From Sphingomonas lutea (GTDB taxonomy: Bacteria > Pseudomonadota > Alphaproteobacteria > Sphingomonadales > Sphingomonadaceae): a stretch of 64,000 nucleotides of DNA. The number at the start of each line of letters is the position of its first letter. Positions within the stretch are counted from its first letter, which is position 1. The translations under genes and the position numbers were made by a program. Shown here piece by piece: positions 59,956-64,000 of this stretch. Below the pieces are notes generated by a model. That model was not told the origin of the DNA. It did no database searches and saw only the letters and a list, made by a program, of their open reading frames with translations. The stretch lies in assembly GCF_014396785.1 (NCBI RefSeq), contig NZ_CP060718.1, forward strand, positions 578,501 to 642,500. The letters are read 5' to 3'.

Positions 59956-61170
59956 TCAGTTGCGGGATGCACTGCCAAGCACTTCCACCAAGCGCACCAG
60001 ATCGCCCTGAGCCGCCGCAATATCGGCCAAGTGCATTCCCCAGCCGGGCAGGAACAAGCCGAAGATGGCGACCTCACCGCCAATGCGGTCGGTGCGCTTG
60101 TCCTGCGGATCGGCGTTGGTGCGGATCGACAGGTACCCGCGCGGACCATCGTTGATGCACCGCGCAGAAACCAGGCCTTCGGTCCTGAGGTAGGGCGTCG
60201 GCGCGGCCCCATCGGTCGACCACTGAATCGGGCCGCCGGCCACGGGCAGCGTTGAGCGCGCGAACCAATAGCTGTCGAGCCGTTCCCACGTTGTCGATCC
60301 GGGGCGCGCCGGATTGACGCAGGCGACGGTCATGCCGGGCTCAGTTGCGATGCCGAAGATCGCCCCGCGCGGAGGTAAATTCCTTTCGCGGAAGCTGACC
60401 CAGCTCATGACGCAACCGCTTTGTCCGGGCTTGCTGCACAGGGGCGTCCGTTTGAAAGTCCCGCCGACGACCTTTCCTTGCTGGACGAAGACGTTGTAGC
60501 CGGGGATGATCGCAAGTTTCATCCGGCGCGCGACATCGGGCTTGGTCTCGATCTCGCGCGCGATCAATTGCTGGAGCATCAGGCTGCCCTGGCTGTGACC
60601 GATCAGCACGAACGGGCGGCCGCCGTTCTTGGTCCGAATGTAATTGCGCCAGGCGGCGAGGACGTCGCCATAAGCAAGCAAGCCGCTTTGCGTCAGGTCG
60701 ACGCCCGCCGCCGCGGCGGCGACCGCGCCGAGCGTCATCTGACGGTAGATGGGCACGAACGGCCGGCACACCGAGGCGAAGCGGGCGAACTGGCTTTCGG
60801 TCATCAACCGCTCTTCGCGTCCGGGGGTGAGGTCGCTGTTGAGGCCCTGGTCGGATGAGACGGTGGGATAGACGTAGAAGCAGTCGATCGGCGCGTTGCG
60901 CGCGACGCTGCTGCGTCCGGTCGAACCGTAGCCGTTGGGGTTGAGCGCGGTGGTCGCGACGGGGGTCGAACAGATGTCGGTCCGGCCCGGCAGGCACAGC
61001 CAGGTCGCGGGTTTGGCGTAGTCAGGCGCGGCGGGGGCCGGGGCTTGGGCAATCGCCGGGGACGCCCACCCTATCGCCATTCCCGCGAAAGCGGGGATCC
61101 ACCTGCCTTTGCCGCGAAAGAAGGTGAAGACGGATCCCGGATAAAGTCCGGGATTACGGCGGGGGGTCAC
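59956..61170 (-). CDS. Secreted DUF3089-family alpha/beta hydrolase with repeat-derived N-terminus
   Basis: This 404-residue hydrolase has nucleophile motif [20 protein letters not shown] near residue 195, an early [20 protein letters not shown] and terminal [20 protein letters not shown], all as in DUF3089 proteins. The start is GTG 61170, overlapping the ruvB stop (GTGA). Residues 6-32 are encoded by a palindromic repeat (61076-61154). The signal peptide ([20 protein letters not shown]) therefore comes largely from repeat DNA. An ATG at the later Met would leave a very short signal. Substrate unknown. Confidence 0.8.
   Translation of the reverse strand: MTPRRNPGLYPGSVFTFFRGKGRWIPAFAGMAIGWASPAIAQAPAPAAPDYAKPATWLCLPGRTDICSTPVATTALNPNGYGSTGRSSVARNAPIDCFYVYPTVSSDQGLNSDLTPGREERLMTESQFARFASVCRPFVPIYRQMTLGAVAAAAAGVDLTQSGLLAYGDVLAAWRNYIRTKNGGRPFVLIGHSQGSLMLQQLIAREIETKPDVARRMKLAIIPGYNVFVQQGKVVGGTFKRTPLCSKPGQSGCVMSWVSFRERNLPPRGAIFGIATEPGMTVACVNPARPGSTTWERLDSYWFARSTLPVAGGPIQWSTDGAAPTPYLRTEGLVSARCINDGPRGYLSIRTNADPQDKRTDRIGGEVAIFGLFLPGWGMHLADIAAAQGDLVRLVEVLGSASRN
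61076..61154. repeat. Two-hairpin palindromic repeat lying inside the DUF3089 coding region
   Basis: On the plus strand it has ATTCCCGC-GAAA-GCGGGGAT (61079-61098) and ATCCCGGA-TAAAG-TCCGGGAT (61134-61154), joined by about 35 bases. This resembles the dispersed element whose translation often reads RHSRESG on one strand and WIPAFAGM on the other; both readings occur here. It is transcribed and translated as part of the hydrolase's N-terminus. Confidence 0.7.
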
Positions 61171-62213
61171 TTGCTACTCGCTCCCTGGTCGAACAGGCCG
61201 GACTGGCTCCCCTGCGGCGCGGGGAGCCCGAGATGGGTGTAGCCTCGGCCGTTGAGGCATCGCCCGCGTGCCGTGCGAGCGATGAGGCCGAGCTGAATGA
61301 GGAAGGGCTCGATCACATCCTCGAGCGTATCGCGCGGCTCGCTCAGGCCCGCTGCGAGCGTCTCGATCCCGACCGGACCGCCACCGTAGAGATCGGCGAT
61401 CATCGTCAGGTAGCGGCGATCCATCGCGTCGAGGCCGAGCGCGTCGATCTCCAGCCGGGACAGGGCCTTGTCGGCAACGTCGGCATCGATCGTATCCGCG
61501 CCCGAGGCGTGGGCGAAGTCCCGCACGCGGCGCAGCAGCCGCCCGGCGATGCGCGGCGTCCCGCGGGAACGGCGGGCAATCTCGCGCGCGCCATCGTCGG
61601 TCAGGCCTGCGCCGAGCAGGCGCGCGGCGCGGCGTACCACCATTTCGAGCTCTTCGATGGTGTAGAAGTTGAGACGCACGGGAATGCCGAAGCGGTCGCG
61701 CAGCGGCGTCGTCAGCAGGCCCTGGCGTGTGGTTGCGCCAACCAAGGTGAAGCGCGGCAGGTCGATCCGCACCGAGCGCGCGGACGGTCCTTCACCGATC
61801 ATCAGGTCGAGCGCGCGGTCCTCCATCGCCGGATAGAGTACTTCCTCGACCGCCGGATTGAGGCGGTGGATCTCGTCGATGAACAGGACGTCGCCGTCCT
61901 CGAGATTGGTGAGCAAGGCGGCAAGATCGCCCGACTTGGCGATCACCGGGCCCGAGGTGGCGCGAAAGCCCACGCCCATTTCGCGCGCCAGGATGCCGGC
62001 GAGCGTGGTCTTGCCGAGCCCGGGCGGGCCATGCAGCAGCACGTGGTCGAGCGCTTCGCCGCGGCTCTTCGCGGCGCCGACGAACACCCGCAAATTCTCG
62101 CGCGCCGCCTGCTGCCCGATGAATTCGTCGAGGGTCTTCGGGCGAAGCGCCGCGTCGGCGTCTTCGCTGGTGCGCTCGGGCGTCGTGATGCGGTCGGGGT
62201 CGGTGGCGCTCAT
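61167..62213 (-). CDS. ruvB: Holliday junction branch migration helicase RuvB
   Basis: This 348-residue AAA+ motor of the RuvABC complex has Walker [21 protein letters not shown] near residue 65, Walker [21 protein letters not shown], sensor [20 protein letters not shown], and the C-terminal winged helix ([20 protein letters not shown]). It is complete. In relatives ruvA directly precedes ruvB; here the end of ruvA (63827-64000) is 1.6 kb upstream, with a plus-strand dipeptidase homologue between. Start ATG 62211-62213. Confidence 0.97.
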   Translation of the reverse strand: MSATDPDRITTPERTSEDADAALRPKTLDEFIGQQAARENLRVFVGAAKSRGEALDHVLLHGPPGLGKTTLAGILAREMGVGFRATSGPVIAKSGDLAALLTNLEDGDVLFIDEIHRLNPAVEEVLYPAMEDRALDLMIGEGPSARSVRIDLPRFTLVGATTRQGLLTTPLRDRFGIPVRLNFYTIEELEMVVRRAARLLGAGLTDDGAREIARRSRGTPRIAGRLLRRVRDFAHASGADTIDADVADKALSRLEIDALGLDAMDRRYLTMIADLYGGGPVGIETLAAGLSEPRDTLEDVIEPFLIQLGLIARTARGRCLNGRGYTHLGLPAPQGSQSGLFDQGASSK

Positions 62214-62432
62214 GCTCTCCCCGCGGGCCTTACGGGGCGGGCGACGATGAGGAAAGGCGCACTTGTTGTGACTTTAGGCACTGTCGCGCGATCGATCGCT
62301 GGTCGATGAAGGATCGCGCCCATTGCCGCGAATGATGCACATTTGCGTGGGCCGAGGACAGCGGATTGTGCAGCTAGCCGGCTGCCTAGAGGGGGGATCG
62401 ATGGCGATACACGCGGCAAATACGGCCGGACT

Positions 62433-62502
62433 CGGGCGCGGCTCGAAAAGCTCTTTGGCAGGAATTTCCTGCGCGTTTGTCGAGAAGCTTGGGGTGGATG
62501 GG
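62433..62502 (+). pseudogene. 3' remnant of a duplicated M19 dipeptidase gene
   Basis: In one plus-strand frame this stretch reads RARLEKLFGRNFLRVCREAW followed by GGW. It closely matches the end of the intact gene 1.2 kb downstream (SRLEKLFGGNFLRVYREAW then GG). It lacks any upstream catalytic part and does not stop at the same place. It lies in the otherwise gene-free 62214-62576 region between ruvB and the intact copy. A tandem duplication followed by deletion is the simple reading. Confidence 0.7.
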
Positions 62503-62576
62503 CCGAACGCTTGGCGGATTGCTTGCGGCAGTGTCCGATTCTGGGCACTTTGCCTGACTTGCGCAGGGGGAAAATC

Positions 62577-63698
62577 ATGCTGACCAGACGTTCGATGCTC
62601 GCCGGGACGGCCGCTTTGGCAGCCGCGGGACCAAGCCTTGCCCAGCGCCGCGCAGCGGCATCAAGCTGGTTCGACCGCGCTATCGTCATCGACGCGCTGG
62701 GTGCGGTCGGCGACCCATATGGCAGCCCCGATTCCATCCGTATGAGCGACCGCGCCTGGGCCGAAACCGTCGCGACCGGCGTCACCGTCGTGCGCCAGAC
62801 GCTGATGCCGGTAGGCAACGTCGCCGACGCTTGGGGCGATTATAAGAAGTCGCGCGAGGAACTGCGTGAGGTTCTCGCTGCCAATCCCGACCGGATGTTG
62901 CTCATCCGCAGCGGCGCCGACATTCTCAAAGCCAAGCGTGAAAAGAAGTTCGGGGTGATCCTCGGCACCCAGGATACGTCGATGGTTGGTGGTGCGCTCG
63001 ACCGCCTGGCTGAGATGAGGAAGGATGGTGTGATGACCGTCCAGCTGACCTACAACAACCGCGGCTTGTCGGGCGACGGGGCGCTCGAGCCGGGCAATGC
63101 GGGCTTATCGAAACTCGGCAAAGCGACGATCGAGCGGATTGAGGCGGAAAAGATCCTGCTAGATATTTCCCACGGCGGCGCGCGGACGATGGCGGAGGCA
63201 ACCGCGCACGCCAAGCGTCCCCTCGTCAACAGCCACACTGCCGCGCGTTCGCTCTACGACCATCCCCGAAACACGAGTGACGAGACGATCAAGGCCGTCG
63301 CCGACAAGGGCGGCGTCACTGGCGTCTACTTCATGCCGTTTCTGCGCGCCGACAGCCAGCCAACCGGCGAAGACCTGATCCGCCATATCGAGCATGTCGC
63401 CAAGGTTGCGGGGGAGGACGGCGTCGGCATCGGCACCGACAATGGCGTCCTGCCGATGGAAATCACCGAGGAATCGCGCAAGCAGAATCGGGAGTGGGCC
63501 AATCAGCGGATCAAGGCCGGCATCGCCTCGCCCGGCGAGGGACCCGAGGTATTCCCCATCGTCGCCGACTATAACAGCGTCGATCGATATCGGCGGCTCG
63601 CCGGTGTTCTCGAGAAGCGCGGCTGGAGCCAGTCGCGGCTCGAGAAGCTGTTCGGCGGCAATTTCCTGCGCGTCTACCGCGAGGCCTGGGGCGGGTAA
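62577..63698 (+). CDS. Tat-exported M19 dipeptidase homologue with incomplete metal site
   Basis: This 373-residue protein has a twin-arginine-type signal (MLTRRSMLAGTAALAAAGPS). Of the M19 metal motifs, ILLDISHGGARTM and PLVNSHTAARSLYDHPRNTS (His ligands) and VGIGTDNGVLPM (Asp) are present. The usual DGHND reads IVIDALGAVGDP, losing His and Asp, and the bridging Glu of GIEGG is Gln in VILGTQDTSMV. This subgroup may not be a normal zinc dipeptidase. It is preceded by AGGGGG and lies between ruvA and ruvB, opposite to both. Confidence 0.87.
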   Translation: MLTRRSMLAGTAALAAAGPSLAQRRAAASSWFDRAIVIDALGAVGDPYGSPDSIRMSDRAWAETVATGVTVVRQTLMPVGNVADAWGDYKKSREELREVLAANPDRMLLIRSGADILKAKREKKFGVILGTQDTSMVGGALDRLAEMRKDGVMTVQLTYNNRGLSGDGALEPGNAGLSKLGKATIERIEAEKILLDISHGGARTMAEATAHAKRPLVNSHTAARSLYDHPRNTSDETIKAVADKGGVTGVYFMPFLRADSQPTGEDLIRHIEHVAKVAGEDGVGIGTDNGVLPMEITEESRKQNREWANQRIKAGIASPGEGPEVFPIVADYNSVDRYRRLAGVLEKRGWSQSRLEKLFGGNFLRVYREAWGG

Positions 63699-63717
63699 TT
63701 GCCGTCATCCACGCCCG

Positions 63718-63806
63718 CTTATCCTGAGTAGCCGCGCAGCGGCATATCGAAGGACTGTCCTTCGGATCTTCGGCGCGCTTCGCTTACTCTGCCCTACTCA
63801 GGATGA
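63718..63806. repeat. Long inverted-repeat element downstream of the dipeptidase homologue
   Basis: Outer arms ATCCTGAGTAG (63721-63731) and CTACTCAGGAT (63794-63804) are perfect complements, and an inner hairpin CGAAGGAC-T-GTCCTTCG sits near 63748-63764. The element fills most of the gap between the convergent dipeptidase homologue and ruvA ends. It resembles dispersed palindromic elements of sphingomonads, and could also end both transcripts. Confidence 0.65.
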
Positions 63807-63826
63807 GCCGAGGTTTGGGTGGGTGG

Positions 63827-64000
63827 TCACTTTCCCGCCTTGCGCAGCGCCAGCCGGACCAGTGCGTCGAGCCCCGCATCCGTGCCGAGTTCGTCGATCG
63901 CGGCGTTTACGGCGGCACTCGCTTCGGCAGGCTTGAAGCCAAGGTTGGCGAGAGCGGACAACGCGTCTGCAGCAGCGCCCGCGCGGGGCAATGGCGCGCC
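63827..64000 (-). CDS. ruvA: Holliday junction protein RuvA, C-terminal part (5' end outside window)
   Basis: The last 57 codons read [20 protein letters not shown], then [20 protein letters not shown], then LRKAGK before TGA 63827-63829. This is the C-terminal domain III of RuvA, the helical domain that contacts RuvB. The rest lies beyond the window. RuvA binds the four-way junction and guides RuvB. The gene is convergent with the M19 homologue. Confidence 0.9.
   Translation of the reverse strand, partial: GAPLPRAGAAADALSALANLGFKPAEASAAVNAAIDELGTDAGLDALVRLALRKAGK

Noticed and set aside
1..64000. tRNA, rRNA, CRISPR, prophage or insertion sequence
   Set aside because: No cloverleaf-like segments, regularly spaced repeats, phage genes or transposase were recognised in the gaps or genes.

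Overview
The window comes from a high-GC alphaproteobacterium, most likely of the order Sphingomonadales. The gene families support this: class I lysyl-tRNA synthetase, MipZ, a cyo operon ending in SURF1, an rpmF-plsX-fabH-ihfA-merR cluster, paired secreted DUF885 proteins, a ligase-associated DNA-repair set, and the ruv/ybgC/tol neighbourhood. It is ordinary chromosome. I saw no tRNA or rRNA gene, CRISPR array, prophage or intact insertion sequence.

Layout. 1-2.2 kb: end of a cytochrome bo3 quinol oxidase operon (cyoB', cyoC, cyoD, SURF1). 2.2-3.0 kb: decayed DNA with a palindromic repeat, a broken small reading frame and the 3' end of a TonB-dependent receptor. 3.0-16.0 kb: a complete minus-strand tad/cpa operon for Flp-type pili, with two Flp pilins (one only 47 codons, 15602-15745), CpaB, secretin CpaC, a short lipoprotein, TadG/TadE-like pseudopilins, CpaE, CpaF, TadB, TadC, two TPR proteins and prepilin peptidase CpaA. 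16.0-19.3 kb: a visibly less GC-rich block with an unknown membrane protein and two PAP2-type lipid enzymes. 19.3-30.3 kb: M23 peptidase, a fused FAD monooxygenase/old-yellow-enzyme, a hydrolase, an orphan [2Fe-2S] subunit, tandem DUF885 proteins, an Lrp regulator, a PDZ protein and a membrane-anchored C13 caspase-like protein. 30.3-39.1 kb: class I LysRS, a secreted serpin, a DinG-like helicase, then merR, ihfA, fabH, plsX and rpmF. 39.3-49.3 kb: amidohydrolase, MBL hydrolase, M19 dipeptidase, and three of the four usual members of the ligase-associated repair set (PdeM, Lhr-like helicase, MBL exonuclease), without the ligase. An M20-family protein that has lost metal ligands sits among them. 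49.3-54.2 kb: HWE kinase, receiver, PAS-GAF protein, and a winged-helix regulator fused to membrane helices facing a divergent membrane-protein gene. 54.2-57.7 kb: phosphomannomutase, mipZ, panC and a SEL1 protein. 57.7-64 kb: ompA-like, tolB, ybgC, a DUF3089 hydrolase, ruvB, an M19 homologue and the end of ruvA. This matches the usual ruvCAB-ybgC-tolQRAB-pal order but lacks tolQRA, has a frameshift in tolB and has genes inserted between its members.

The most unusual points are: the short second Flp pilin behind a terminator-like hairpin; two exported peptidase-family proteins with missing metal ligands; a palindromic repeat that encodes most of a signal peptide; the 3' remnant of a duplicated dipeptidase; the tol locus lacking tolQRA; and the wHTH-membrane fusion regulator. 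I found no clearly new multi-gene system. All functions are inferred from sequence motifs and gene order.
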